Shown: positions 46,107-53,957 of the stretch, in pieces
Layout of the letters: each line of letters opens with the position of its first letter
Numbering within the stretch: the stretch's first letter is position 1
From: a gamma proteobacterium HTCC5015
GTDB taxonomy: Bacteria; Pseudomonadota; Gammaproteobacteria; HTCC5015
Direction of reading: 5' to 3'
Assembly (NCBI GenBank): GCA_000155715.1
Contig: DS990602.1
Span: 36,115 to 100,114, forward strand
DNA length: 64,000 nucleotides
The notes under the pieces: model-generated
Told to the model about the DNA's origin: nothing
The model's input: the letters and a program-made list of their open reading frames with translations, nothing else
Database searches by the model: none
Made by a program: the position numbers and the translations under genes

Positions 46107-46723
46107 TCGCCCGCCTTGTCAGGATCGTTAGCCTCCGAGGGCGCATCGGTGTTCTCGGCTTTGCATTGAGGCCGTCCCGACCCCATGGATATGGCTGGGT
46201 CCACCAGTGAGTTCAACTTTCTCAATGCGTCCGAGCCAATTAATAGTGGATAACTAAAATCGCGGCGATCGGTCAGATTGACATCAATCACCGCCTCTCG
46301 ACCGCCGATACACACGGTCATCTCAACCACGGGGCGACGACTGTAGTCCTTTTCACCTTTTTCGAGATTTTCCGAGCGTTTTTTGATGCGGACATGACGA
46401 GACAACGGCATTTGCACATCGTCCCACTGCTCTTTTGAAAGCCCCATTTCTTGGCGGTCATTTTTGTCGATGGATAAGTCGAACTCCACCCAGTCCTCTC
46501 CATCGCGTTCAAAGAGCTTGATAAAGCGGGCACTGAGAGAGGCGGACTCCGCCCCAGTATCGAGTTTGGCAGACAGGTTGACGCCGAGCTCTTTAATACG
46601 CACCTTTTCGTGCAAACCGTAAATGACCTTGCCCTCGTGTTGGGGCTCGGCCTCGTCAGAAGCCGCCGCAGAAAAAACAGACAAACTCAACACCATCGCG
46701 ATGACATATCGAATTAACGGCAC
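46103..46723 (-). CDS. Retropepsin-like 'ATP-dependent zinc protease' family protein (RimB type)
   Basis: The protein is 206 residues if started at GTG 46723, which has GGAG 7 bp upstream and gives a signal peptide MPLIRYVIAMVLSLSVFSAA. The longer open frame to 46867 lacks such support. The domain opens with the retropepsin motif KLDTGAESASLSA and includes RRPVVEMTVCIGG and FSYPLLIGSDAL. Despite the database name it resembles an aspartic protease monomer with an exported location. It is first in the operon with the 7TM and ATP-grasp genes. Confidence 0.83.
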   Translation of the reverse strand: MPLIRYVIAMVLSLSVFSAAASDEAEPQHEGKVIYGLHEKVRIKELGVNLSAKLDTGAESASLSARFIKLFERDGEDWVEFDLSIDKNDRQEMGLSKEQWDDVQMPLSRHVRIKKRSENLEKGEKDYSRRPVVEMTVCIGGREAVIDVNLTDRRDFSYPLLIGSDALRKLNSLVDPAISMGSGRPQCKAENTDAPSEANDPDKAGD

Positions 46724-46826
46724 AAAGGATCTCCACAGCCACAAAAATGACGCCAAAGTGTAATACAGGGCACGATGCAATGCAGTGTCATCGCAGGGGC
46801 TTTGCAGAACTTTGCGCGGCACAAGG

Positions 46827-47144
46827 CTAGTCGTCGTCCCAGCCGTAATCGTGAAACAACTCATCACCCGCTTTGATATTGCGCAAGGCCACCACGGTCA
46901 AATCGTCGTAGTAGGCAACATTGGGCTTGCCGCTGTGATTGATGTATTTGAAATCGCACTGCACGCGAAAACCGCGCTCCTCGTCGATCCACAAGGTGTA
47001 CATAGAGTCCTGGCTCGTCCAGCGACCACTGAGATCACCTAAAATGGTGTCTTTTTTAATGGCCTCCCCCGCGTACAACCCCTTGCCGTGGACGGGGCTG
47101 TTTTTCACCACCACATCGACCTTGTTTTTTGTCTTCACAGGCAT
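46827..47144 (-). CDS. SET domain protein, 105 residues
   Basis: This compact protein is nearly all SET domain: VKNSPVHGKGLYAGEAIKK at the start, then YINHSGKPNVAYY (the SAM/substrate NHS motif) and the closing GDELFHDYGWDD with its catalytic tyrosine. SET domains methylate protein lysines. Small bacterial SET proteins are widespread, but their substrates are largely unknown. It is cytoplasmic and seems to be transcribed alone between the RimB-type gene and alkB. Confidence 0.85.
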   Translation of the reverse strand: MPVKTKNKVDVVVKNSPVHGKGLYAGEAIKKDTILGDLSGRWTSQDSMYTLWIDEERGFRVQCDFKYINHSGKPNVAYYDDLTVVALRNIKAGDELFHDYGWDDD

Positions 47145-47221
47145 GCTGCTGTCTCTGTAAAAATGTGACTGCCAATCATACTAAACAAGGGAAGCGCTGC
47201 ACAATCTGAACGGCATGGGCA

Positions 47222-47252
47222 TAAAAAAAGGCCGCACTAAGAAGGCGGCCTT
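47222..47252 (-). terminator. Rho-independent terminator of the alkB gene
   Basis: The stem AAGGCCGC / GCGGCCTT (47229-47236, 47245-47252) is followed on the minus strand by a run of seven T, starting 34 bp after the alkB stop. Confidence 0.88.
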
Positions 47253-47285
47253 GATAGGACAATGATATGTCTTGAATCGATTTCT

Positions 47286-48674
47286 TTAGTTTTCAATCGG
47301 TTTGAAGTCAACTTTTTCACGCACGCCACAATCGGGGCAGCACCAGTCTTTGGGGATATTGGCCCATGGCGTACCAGGGGCAAACCCCTCTTGCTCACAG
47401 CCCTGCTCTTGGCGATAGACATAACCGCAACCGGGACATTCAAAGTCAGTCGCTTGGCTGTCTTTTTGCAAATGTTCCAAACTGCTATCGACCACTTCGA
47501 GGTCACTCTGAGTGTCTTCACTCACACCCCAGCGCGCCAAAATCTTTTCACGCTTTGAGGGCAGGATGTTCGCCTTGGTCAAATCGCCGTCGTGGTGCTT
47601 GTAAACCAGCGGGTCCATCATGCGGTACCAAAGCGGCGTCACATAAGCCACCAAGATCATAGAGGCGTAGCCCGAGGGCAACTGAGGGCTGTCCTCAAAG
47701 TGGCGCAGCGCTTGGAATCGACGTGTTGGATTCGCGTGGTGATCCGAGTGACGTTGCAACTGATAGAGAAACAGGTTGGTGACAATATGGTTGCTGTTCC
47801 ACGAGTGGCGAGGCTGGCAGCGCTCGTAGCGACCGCTCGGCAGCTTTTGGCGCAACAGGCCATAGTGCTCCACATAGTTAATCACTTCGAGCAGCGACGC
47901 CCCATAGGCCGCTTGCACGACCAAGAAAATCAAGGCGGGCCAGCCCAGCCAAGCGGTTAGCGCACCGAAGAAAACCACCGTCATCATCCAGGCCTTGATG
48001 TTCTCATTGTCCCAACTCAGCACCGATTTATTTAAACGGTTCAGGCGCTTTTTCTCGATGTTCCACGCCGAGCGCACGCTGCCAATCACAGTGCGCGGCA
48101 AAAAGGCGTAAAAGCTCTCGCCCATTTTGGAGCTAGCGGGATCTTCAGGCGTGGCCACATTCACATGGTGGCCTTTGTTGTGTTCGACAAAGAAGTGGCC
48201 GTAAGCCACGGGCATCAGTGTCACCTTCGCCAAAAAGCGCTCAAACTTGCCCTTTTTATGGCCGAGCTCGTGGGCAGTATTGATGGCAACCCCATTAATC
48301 ACACCCACAGACCAGCATAGACCGAAAATTTCCCAGCCACTCAGAATACCCGAAACGGCCAACCAAGCGCCCCACACAGTCACGCCTACCTGAGCGGGAA
48401 TGTAGGCATACACAATAGCGCGGTAGTAGGCGTCGTTTTCGAGTTGCGGCACAGCACTCTCGGGGGGATTCGTACGATCCGTACCGACAATCAAGTCAGC
48501 TACGGGAATAATGACATACGCCAAAATCGGTCCCATCCAGAGTAGGAAACTCCAATCGGTATAGAAATAGAGACTCACTGCGATCAAGCCCAAGAAGGGA
48601 ATCAGCGGGCTGAGAAGCCAGAGATAGCGTTTACCATCTGACCAGTTTGTTGTGTTGGCTGTTATTGTCGTCAT
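47286..48674 (-). CDS. alkB: Alkane 1-monooxygenase with fused C-terminal rubredoxin
   Basis: The 462-residue protein has six membrane helices and the AlkB di-iron histidine motifs HELGHKKG, EHNKGHHVN, LQRHSDHHANP plus the substrate-channel motif NYVEHYGL. A linker leads to a complete rubredoxin domain (about 411-455) with iron ligands C413, C416, C446 and C449 (CPGCGY and CPDCG). It hydroxylates the terminal carbon of medium-chain alkanes using O2. The fused rubredoxin passes electrons from a rubredoxin reductase encoded elsewhere. The divergent AraC regulator is the likely controller. Confidence 0.95.
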   Translation of the reverse strand: MTTITANTTNWSDGKRYLWLLSPLIPFLGLIAVSLYFYTDWSFLLWMGPILAYVIIPVADLIVGTDRTNPPESAVPQLENDAYYRAIVYAYIPAQVGVTVWGAWLAVSGILSGWEIFGLCWSVGVINGVAINTAHELGHKKGKFERFLAKVTLMPVAYGHFFVEHNKGHHVNVATPEDPASSKMGESFYAFLPRTVIGSVRSAWNIEKKRLNRLNKSVLSWDNENIKAWMMTVVFFGALTAWLGWPALIFLVVQAAYGASLLEVINYVEHYGLLRQKLPSGRYERCQPRHSWNSNHIVTNLFLYQLQRHSDHHANPTRRFQALRHFEDSPQLPSGYASMILVAYVTPLWYRMMDPLVYKHHDGDLTKANILPSKREKILARWGVSEDTQSDLEVVDSSLEHLQKDSQATDFECPGCGYVYRQEQGCEQEGFAPGTPWANIPKDWCCPDCGVREKVDFKPIEN

Positions 48675-48753
48675 CGTCTCACCTCACAGAGTTAGCTTAG
48701 ATTAAAGCATTTGCTTTGAGCCTAGTATGCACGCCACGAGGCACGCTATTAAG

Positions 48754-48785
48754 GCGTATTCATCCGTATATCTTTAGTGATACGC
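48754..48785. promoter_or_regulatory. Candidate operator between alkB and the AraC-family gene
   Basis: GCGTAT (48754-48759) and ATACGC (48780-48785) form an inverted repeat in the 180-bp divergent region. It could bind the neighbouring AraC-type regulator, but AraC proteins usually prefer direct repeats, so support is weak. Confidence 0.3.
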
Positions 48786-48856
48786 TAACAATATTGCTGA
48801 AAGGCAGAATCCTTTAGTCAAACGCCAAAACCGGCCTCACACGAGATCGATGCAAC

Positions 48857-49801
48857 ATGGACACCCTTAGCCTGCTACTCAATGACATTCGCCTGAGCGG
48901 CGCTCGCTTCAAACGCGCCGAATTACAGCCGCCTTGGAAAATGCACCTGCACACGCCCGGTGTCGCCAGCTTTCACGTTGTCACTCAGGGTCAATGCATT
49001 TTAGTGCGAGGCCAAGAAGCCCCTTTGGAAGTACATACAGGCGATGTGGTTATTTTGCCCCGTGGTCCCGCCCACGACTTGGCCGACAGCGCTGGCAGCT
49101 TGCAGGCGGCATCCGCTATTGATCTAAAACAGCACTTGGACAGCGAGCAAAGCGGCGGGGTGCAAACGCTCTATAACATCAGCCACCCTCAGAGTGCCGA
49201 TCATATGGTCAGCGGCTATTTTGAATTCGACAGCGATTTAGCACGGCCTTTATTCTCTGCCCTGCCCGACTTAATTCACTACCGAGCCATGGACAGCGAA
49301 ACCCCCGATTGGCTGCACTTTGGCATGATGTTTCTCAACACCGAAATTGCCGCCCAACGCAGCGCTCAACAAGCCATTATCAATCGCATTGCCGATATTT
49401 TATTGATCGAGTGCCTGCGCGATTATGTCGACAACCTCCCCGAGGGCAGTGGCAACTGGCTGCTCGCTCTCAAAGATCCCGCCTTATCAGCCGCACTGTC
49501 GGCCATGCACAGTCAACCCGACAAGCAATGGTCTGTACCTCAGCTCGCCGATATTGCTTGTCTATCGCGATCCTCTTTTGCCAACCGCTTTGGCAAGGTG
49601 CTCGGCGAACCGCCGCTGTCCTACCTCACCGCCCACCGCATGCGACTGGCCGCCTGGCAACTGCGCAACAGCAACCAACCCATTTGCCACATCGCTGAAC
49701 AAGTTGGCTACCAATCCGACGCCGCCTTCAGTCAAGCCTTTCGACGCATTCACGACTGCTCGCCCTCCCGCTACCGCGAGCACAGCCGCCTCACTTCTTA
49801 A
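48857..49801 (+). CDS. AraC-family transcriptional regulator with cupin sensor domain
   Basis: The 314-residue protein has an N-terminal cupin fold (about 15-170; MHLHTPGVASFHVVTQG, GDVVILPRGPAHDL) and a C-terminal double helix-turn-helix (about 210-312; VPQLADIACLSRSSFANRF, QPICHIAEQVGYQSDAAFSQAF, SPSRYRE). It is the cupin_6 type often found beside oxidation genes. Its position divergent from alkB suggests that it senses an alkane, alcohol or related compound and controls alkB. Its stop lies in CTTAACAGGCTGCC. Confidence 0.9.
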   Translation: MDTLSLLLNDIRLSGARFKRAELQPPWKMHLHTPGVASFHVVTQGQCILVRGQEAPLEVHTGDVVILPRGPAHDLADSAGSLQAASAIDLKQHLDSEQSGGVQTLYNISHPQSADHMVSGYFEFDSDLARPLFSALPDLIHYRAMDSETPDWLHFGMMFLNTEIAAQRSAQQAIINRIADILLIECLRDYVDNLPEGSGNWLLALKDPALSAALSAMHSQPDKQWSVPQLADIACLSRSSFANRFGKVLGEPPLSYLTAHRMRLAAWQLRNSNQPICHIAEQVGYQSDAAFSQAFRRIHDCSPSRYREHSRLTS

Positions 49802-49853
49802 CAGGCTGCCAGTACTCCAAGCCCTTCCGTGCCAGATGGCTAAGACCTTGAAA

Positions 49854-50483
49854 CTAAGGGGCTAGGCGCTCTATCACCCAGTTGCCATCAGCCTGCTTTT
49901 GGTAGCGAAAGCGGTCGTGTAGGCGACTGGGGCGGCCATGCCAAAACTGGATTTCGCTGGGGACAATGCGATATCCCCCCCAGCGCTGCGGCTTGGGAAC
50001 TGGCCCTTGAGGGCAATCCTTTTTAAGTTTTTCTACCTCTTCTTCAAGCCACTCCCGGCTAACCGCGTGGCTCTGGGGGGAAATCGCAGCACTGACTTGG
50101 CTGTCGTAGGGTCGAGAGTGAAAGTAATCGGTAGACACTTCGTCGCTGAGTTTTTCCGCGCGCCCTTTCACCACGATTTGGCGATCAAACGGCTGCCAAA
50201 ACATCGTAAAAGCCACTCGATCATTAGCCGCGATATCTTGGCCCTTTTGGCTGTCGTAATCGGTAAAAAAAGTAAAGCCGCCCTGTTCAACGCCCTTGAG
50301 CAAAACAATGCGATTTGAGGGTTGCCCATTGGCATCCACGGTGGCGAGTGACATCGCATTGGGCAGTGGCAAATCGGCATCGATGGCTTCCTGTACCCAT
50401 TGCTCCGCTTGGGCCAAAGGGTCGGCGTTAAGATCCTGCTGATTCAAAGGCTGGGCGTAATACTCGTCGCGAACGTGTTTCAT
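49854..50483 (-). CDS. pdxH: Pyridoxamine 5'-phosphate oxidase
   Basis: The 209-residue flavoprotein matches PdxH: NAMSLATVDANGQPSNRIVLLKG (given by the key motif RIVLLKG), GFTFFTDYDSQKG, RQIVVKGRAEKLS, the FHSRP motif and the C-terminal signature FWHGRPSRLHDRFRY. It oxidises pyridoxine or pyridoxamine 5'-phosphate to PLP with FMN and O2. The enzyme feeds PLP to the many aminotransferases, including DapC. It is transcribed alone, with a repeat-filled gap upstream. Confidence 0.95.
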   Translation of the reverse strand: MKHVRDEYYAQPLNQQDLNADPLAQAEQWVQEAIDADLPLPNAMSLATVDANGQPSNRIVLLKGVEQGGFTFFTDYDSQKGQDIAANDRVAFTMFWQPFDRQIVVKGRAEKLSDEVSTDYFHSRPYDSQVSAAISPQSHAVSREWLEEEVEKLKKDCPQGPVPKPQRWGGYRIVPSEIQFWHGRPSRLHDRFRYQKQADGNWVIERLAP

Positions 50484-50600
50484 AAATGGCTTTAAACAGA
50501 CAAAAATGCATTATAAAGCCTTGAAAGACGATCTGCATAAGTGGCGAGTTGATTCGTCCATCCCGTCTTTTCAGGCTCGATCAGGAATCGCCATAATGGG

Positions 50601-50693
50601 GGCCGATTGGGAGATCCTAAAGCTTCTGCTCCTGCTCACGCCCCTTATCTACAATCCCTGTAGGTTAAGCAAAATCTGCGTTCGCGATGACGG
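50601..50693. repeat. Dispersed repeat family A, long form, inverted and diverged
   Basis: Read on the minus strand it shows the same block order as 2970-3040: CGTCATCGCGAA, AACCTACAGGGA (matching the GCCTACAAGGA insert), then AGAAGCTTTAGGATCTCCCA. The insert is therefore found at the same place in two family A copies. Confidence 0.6.
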
Positions 50694-50740
50694 CAACCTG
50701 CCGTGGGTCCAGCCCGAGCACCCAAGGGCATAAAGGCGCC

Positions 50741-50806
50741 CTCCCCCAGTGGCTTTACGACCCGCTCACTCAAAGACGCTGGATTCCCGCCTGCGCGGGA
50801 ATGACG
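50741..50806. repeat. Dispersed repeat family B, copy 2 (inverted)
   Basis: It contains CCAGTGGCTTTACGACCCGC, AAAGACGCTGGATTCC and CGCCTGCGCGGGAATGACG. On the minus strand these match 3552-3615 block for block. Confidence 0.8.
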
Positions 50807-50876
50807 CATATTTCTAACAATGGAGTGATATATGTATTTCGGAGATTTGAGGTTTGGAAGAATGACCGACATTTCG

Positions 50877-50997
50877 GGAAGGCGCAGCCGACGCGGTAAT
50901 CTGTGGAAGTATCCGATGAGCAGATTGCTTTGCCTACAGGGACCTCAGGTAAGGGGGAGCAAGAGCCGAAGCGTCACCTTCGGCTCGCAATGGCCCA
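50877..50997. repeat. Dispersed repeat family C, copy 4, with an internal insertion
   Basis: The GCAGATTGCTT and GGCTCGCAATGG arms that are adjacent in copy 3 are split here by about 45 bp beginning TGCCTACAGGGACCTCAGG, which resembles the insert in the long family A copies. Confidence 0.65.
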
Positions 50998-51010
50998 GTA
51001 CAACCACACC

Positions 51011-52300
51011 TCAACTCACCGATTGTAGATAGGCGCGTCGCTGTTCCTCGGCTTCGATGTGCTTCAACCACTGCTGAGCGGCTTTCGCCGTTTGCTCGTC
51101 TTTCTTGGCTTTTTTAAAAGCCTGTCGAGCTTGGCTGAAATCCTCTAGGTTAAATTCGATCATACCCTTCAATACATAGGCGGATGAGGTTTGACGCAAA
51201 CCACCTTGTTTTAAGGCCGCATCCACATGAACAGATGCCTGTTGCCACTCGCGGCGCTCAACAAACAGCTGCGCTAATTTGAAGTGGTTGTCGCCCGTCT
51301 CCGACTCTTTGGCTGCAAGCTTTAGCGCCGCAATGGCTTTATCGTACTCTTTGGCCATCATCCAACTATCGGCCAGCAGGGATAAATTGCGCTCATTGGC
51401 CTCGACGATGTTTTGGTCGATCCCCTGTTGCAATACGCCCGCCGCTTTAAACGGCACTTCATTGGCCAGCATCATCTGCGTCAGCGAAATATAGTGCTGT
51501 TCCTTTTCCAAATAATCCTGCTCATAGGCCGCTTCCATGGCGGCCAGCTCTTTGGTTTCGTCACCTAACTGGTTGTACACCGCCGCCAACTGCACCCAGT
51601 AACTGGCTTTCGGATAAAGTGCGAGCAAGTCTTTTAAACTGCGTTCGAGGCCGTTGTAATCTTTATTTTGATAATAGATAGCCCGCTCGAGCAGCAGCCA
51701 GTTCTCGCGCATTTTTTTACCCTTGCTGCGCGCGATCTGACCGGCTGTACGAATTTCGGGCAGTGCCTTATTAAATTGTTCCAGTTGGTAGAAAATCTGT
51801 GCGCGCAAAATATGCGCCTCTGCGCCGGGCTTCTCCGCCAGATCAAACCATTTGTTTAAGGGCGTTAATGCTTTTTGATACTGCTCTTGAATCAAGTACA
51901 GCTTTGCCAAGCTGTACAGTGTGTTTTCCTCCAAGCTGACGGGAATGCGGTCTTCTTTTAACACATTCTCATACGCTTTAGCCGCTTCGCTGTAGTTCTC
52001 TTGGTTAAAGTGTACATAGGCGTACATATTCCAAGTCATCGCTTTTTCATAGGAGTTGCGGCGGATTTTCGACAACTTGTCGAGTTTGGCTGTGGCATCA
52101 CCATACTGCTGGGCATCGGCTGACTCTCGCGCTTGATCCAACATTTTAAAAATATTGGGGCGCAAAGTGGGCGTGCGGCGAATGCGGCTTTTCTGCTCGG
52201 CGGCCTGTACTTCACTCCCCACAACCGACATAGCCGTCGGCACAGCCAATAAAGAAACGACCCAAGTGAAAATCACAAACAGTTTTAGCGTATGTTTCAT
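51011..52300 (-). CDS. Exported TPR-repeat protein of the TonB cluster
   Basis: The 429-residue protein has a signal peptide (to about residue 33, SEVQA) and then helical tetratricopeptide repeats throughout: YAYVHFNQENYSEAAKAYE, LYSLAKLYLIQEQYQKALTP, AQIFYQLEQFNKALPE and KGMIEFNLEDFSQARQAFKK are clear units. It is probably periplasmic. It is last in the ExbB-ExbB-ExbD-TonB operon, the same position as the TPR gene of TonB2-type clusters in Vibrio and relatives, where such proteins assist TonB-dependent transport. It follows tonB by 15 bp. Confidence 0.85.
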   Translation of the reverse strand: MKHTLKLFVIFTWVVSLLAVPTAMSVVGSEVQAAEQKSRIRRTPTLRPNIFKMLDQARESADAQQYGDATAKLDKLSKIRRNSYEKAMTWNMYAYVHFNQENYSEAAKAYENVLKEDRIPVSLEENTLYSLAKLYLIQEQYQKALTPLNKWFDLAEKPGAEAHILRAQIFYQLEQFNKALPEIRTAGQIARSKGKKMRENWLLLERAIYYQNKDYNGLERSLKDLLALYPKASYWVQLAAVYNQLGDETKELAAMEAAYEQDYLEKEQHYISLTQMMLANEVPFKAAGVLQQGIDQNIVEANERNLSLLADSWMMAKEYDKAIAALKLAAKESETGDNHFKLAQLFVERREWQQASVHVDAALKQGGLRQTSSAYVLKGMIEFNLEDFSQARQAFKKAKKDEQTAKAAQQWLKHIEAEEQRRAYLQSVS

Positions 52301-52315
52301 AGTGCTCTACTCGCT

Positions 52316-52954
52316 TTATCGCGTACTTTTATCCAGTTCAAAACGGATGATGGTCCGCACGCCCGGTACGGGCTGAGGTTTGCCGTCGACAATGCGCGGC
52401 TTGTACTTGTACTTCAGTGCAGACTGCGTAGCGGCGCGGTTAAAAATGCCAGGGGGATCGGCCTCGATCACCACGGGGTTTTCCACCGCGCCCTGGGCGT
52501 TCACCGTGTACTCGACAACGACATAACCCTCAATACCCTTTTGCGCAGCGCGACGCGGATAGACCGGAGCGACTTTAACGATCGGCAGAAAATCGCCATC
52601 GCCACCGGCTCCGCTCAAGCCTGCATCCACGCTCATCTCGGCATCCACACCGACACCCGAAATGTCAAAGGCACTGGCGGGATTCACCGTGCTGTCCAAA
52701 CTGGGCTGGGGCATATCGGGCTGGGGTGGCTCCTCAGGTGGCGCCGGTGGTTTTTTCGGTTTGCGTTGGTCGGTTTGGACATCGCTGTCGCGACTCATGT
52801 CAATAAAATCGGGAATGCGCTGTGCCTCCATATCGCGCTCAACCGATCCCCCGACACCCACGAGAGCCTGCATGCCCCAGAAAACCACAAAAGTCACAAC
52901 GACCCCCACTACGGCGGCAAGAGCGAGACGATTAATGGGCGTCCCCTTAATCAT
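52316..52954 (-). CDS. tonB: TonB-family energy transducer
   Basis: The 212-residue protein has one N-terminal membrane helix (ALAAVVGVVVTFVVFWG), a proline-rich periplasmic stretch (KKPPAPPEEPPQPDMPQP) and a C-terminal TonB domain (about 125-210) with VAPVYPRRAAQKGIEGYVVV and the closing YKPRIVDGKPQPVPGVRT. It passes proton-motive energy from ExbB/ExbD to outer-membrane receptors. It overlaps exbD by 4 bp (ATGA). Confidence 0.93.
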   Translation of the reverse strand: MIKGTPINRLALAAVVGVVVTFVVFWGMQALVGVGGSVERDMEAQRIPDFIDMSRDSDVQTDQRKPKKPPAPPEEPPQPDMPQPSLDSTVNPASAFDISGVGVDAEMSVDAGLSGAGGDGDFLPIVKVAPVYPRRAAQKGIEGYVVVEYTVNAQGAVENPVVIEADPPGIFNRAATQSALKYKYKPRIVDGKPQPVPGVRTIIRFELDKSTR

Positions 52955-53361
52955 TGGTTTTCCTCAGTTGCAAAGGACACATTGCTCACACCCGCCAAGC
53001 GCGCCGAATCGGTCACCGATGCCAGCAATTTCACCTTGGCATTTTCATCCGCTTGTATCACCACAGAGCCCTGGGGGTTTTCCGCGTGAAGGCGCTCGAC
53101 CACAGCGCGCACCGAATCTTGCTTGACCTTACGCTTGTCGATCCAAATCTCACCTTTCTCGTTAATGGCGATAAAGATGTTGGCCTTGGTTTGCTGTTGC
53201 GCCGTGCTCGCTTCAGGGCGATTCACTTCAATGCCCGACTCTTTCACAAAGGAAGCCGTCACAATGAAAAAGATCAGCATAATAAACACCACATCCAACA
53301 TAGGAGTGATATCAATGTCGCTATCTTCTTCCGGTGCGTGTTGCGAAAATCCGCGTCTCAT
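52951..53361 (-). CDS. exbD: ExbD/TolR biopolymer transport protein
   Basis: The 136-residue protein has a short cytoplasmic N-terminus, one membrane helix with the proton-path aspartate in ITPMLDVVFIMLIFFIVTAS (D23 or so), and a periplasmic domain with KANIFIAINEKGEIWIDK and VVIQADENAKVKLLA. It completes the proton-driven motor with the two ExbB-type proteins upstream. It is coupled to tonB by a 4-bp overlap and follows the smaller exbB by 59 bp. Confidence 0.94.
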   Translation of the reverse strand: MRRGFSQHAPEEDSDIDITPMLDVVFIMLIFFIVTASFVKESGIEVNRPEASTAQQQTKANIFIAINEKGEIWIDKRKVKQDSVRAVVERLHAENPQGSVVIQADENAKVKLLASVTDSARLAGVSNVSFATEENQ

Positions 53362-53420
53362 AGTGTCTTACTCTTTTTCATTGGATGTCGTTCAATGGAT
53401 TTAACGAGTTCGATCTCAAC

Positions 53421-53942
53421 TCAATGATCGAACGTGAGTTTGTCTTCGATGTGAATCTTTTCGGATTCGATACGGCGCTGTAACAAAGAGTGCGCAAACA
53501 CCCCCGTAATGGCACCAACCATGCCCGCCATTGTGGGCAACATCGCCTTAAAAATACCCGAGGCCATAGCACGGGGACTGCCACTGCCCATATAGGCCAT
53601 CACATCAAATACTTCGATCATTCCCGTTACGGTGCCCGTCAGACCCAGCAGCGGACAGATGGCGACCATCACTTTGATTAAGCCCATATTGGCTTCGAGT
53701 GCCATCTCGACCTGAACCACTAAATCTTGACGAATATTATGGGCGTACCAGGAAGTGCGCTCTTTGCGCGCTTCCCACTCGCCAACAATGTCGCTTAAGC
53801 GCTTGCGGTGCACTAGGAAGAAGTACACGAGCCGCTCAACAATAAGCACCCACAAAATGAAAACTACGAGCAGGATGGCGTACAGCACGCCACCGCCGCG
53901 TTCCATAAAGAGGTAGATCTGTTCGTAGGGGTTACCCAACAT
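53421..53942 (-). CDS. exbB: MotA/TolQ/ExbB proton channel protein (short form)
   Basis: The 173-residue protein has three membrane helices (about 15-40, 93-115 and 135-158) with the conserved LGLTGTVTGMIEVFD and AIMLPTMAGMVGAITGVFAH-type segments (here KAMLPTMAGMVGAITG). It forms the pentameric proton channel with ExbD. It is the second ExbB-type gene in the operon, the arrangement of TonB2-type systems. Confidence 0.94.
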   Translation of the reverse strand: MLGNPYEQIYLFMERGGGVLYAILLVVFILWVLIVERLVYFFLVHRKRLSDIVGEWEARKERTSWYAHNIRQDLVVQVEMALEANMGLIKVMVAICPLLGLTGTVTGMIEVFDVMAYMGSGSPRAMASGIFKAMLPTMAGMVGAITGVFAHSLLQRRIESEKIHIEDKLTFDH

Positions 53943-53957
53943 GATCAGTACCTGCGC

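Larger units (their letters stand above)
50484..51010. repeat. Gene-free interval with inverted copies of the dispersed repeats
   Basis: The 527 bp contain no supported gene. They carry a diverged long-form family A copy at 50601-50693 in inverted orientation, a family B copy at 50741-50806 also inverted, and a family C copy at 50877-50997 with an internal insertion. The pdxH promoter should lie at the left edge. Confidence 0.75.

Noticed and set aside
50506-50899. Short open frames in the pdxH-TPR gap
   Set aside because: They are translations of dispersed repeats A and B in arbitrary frames.
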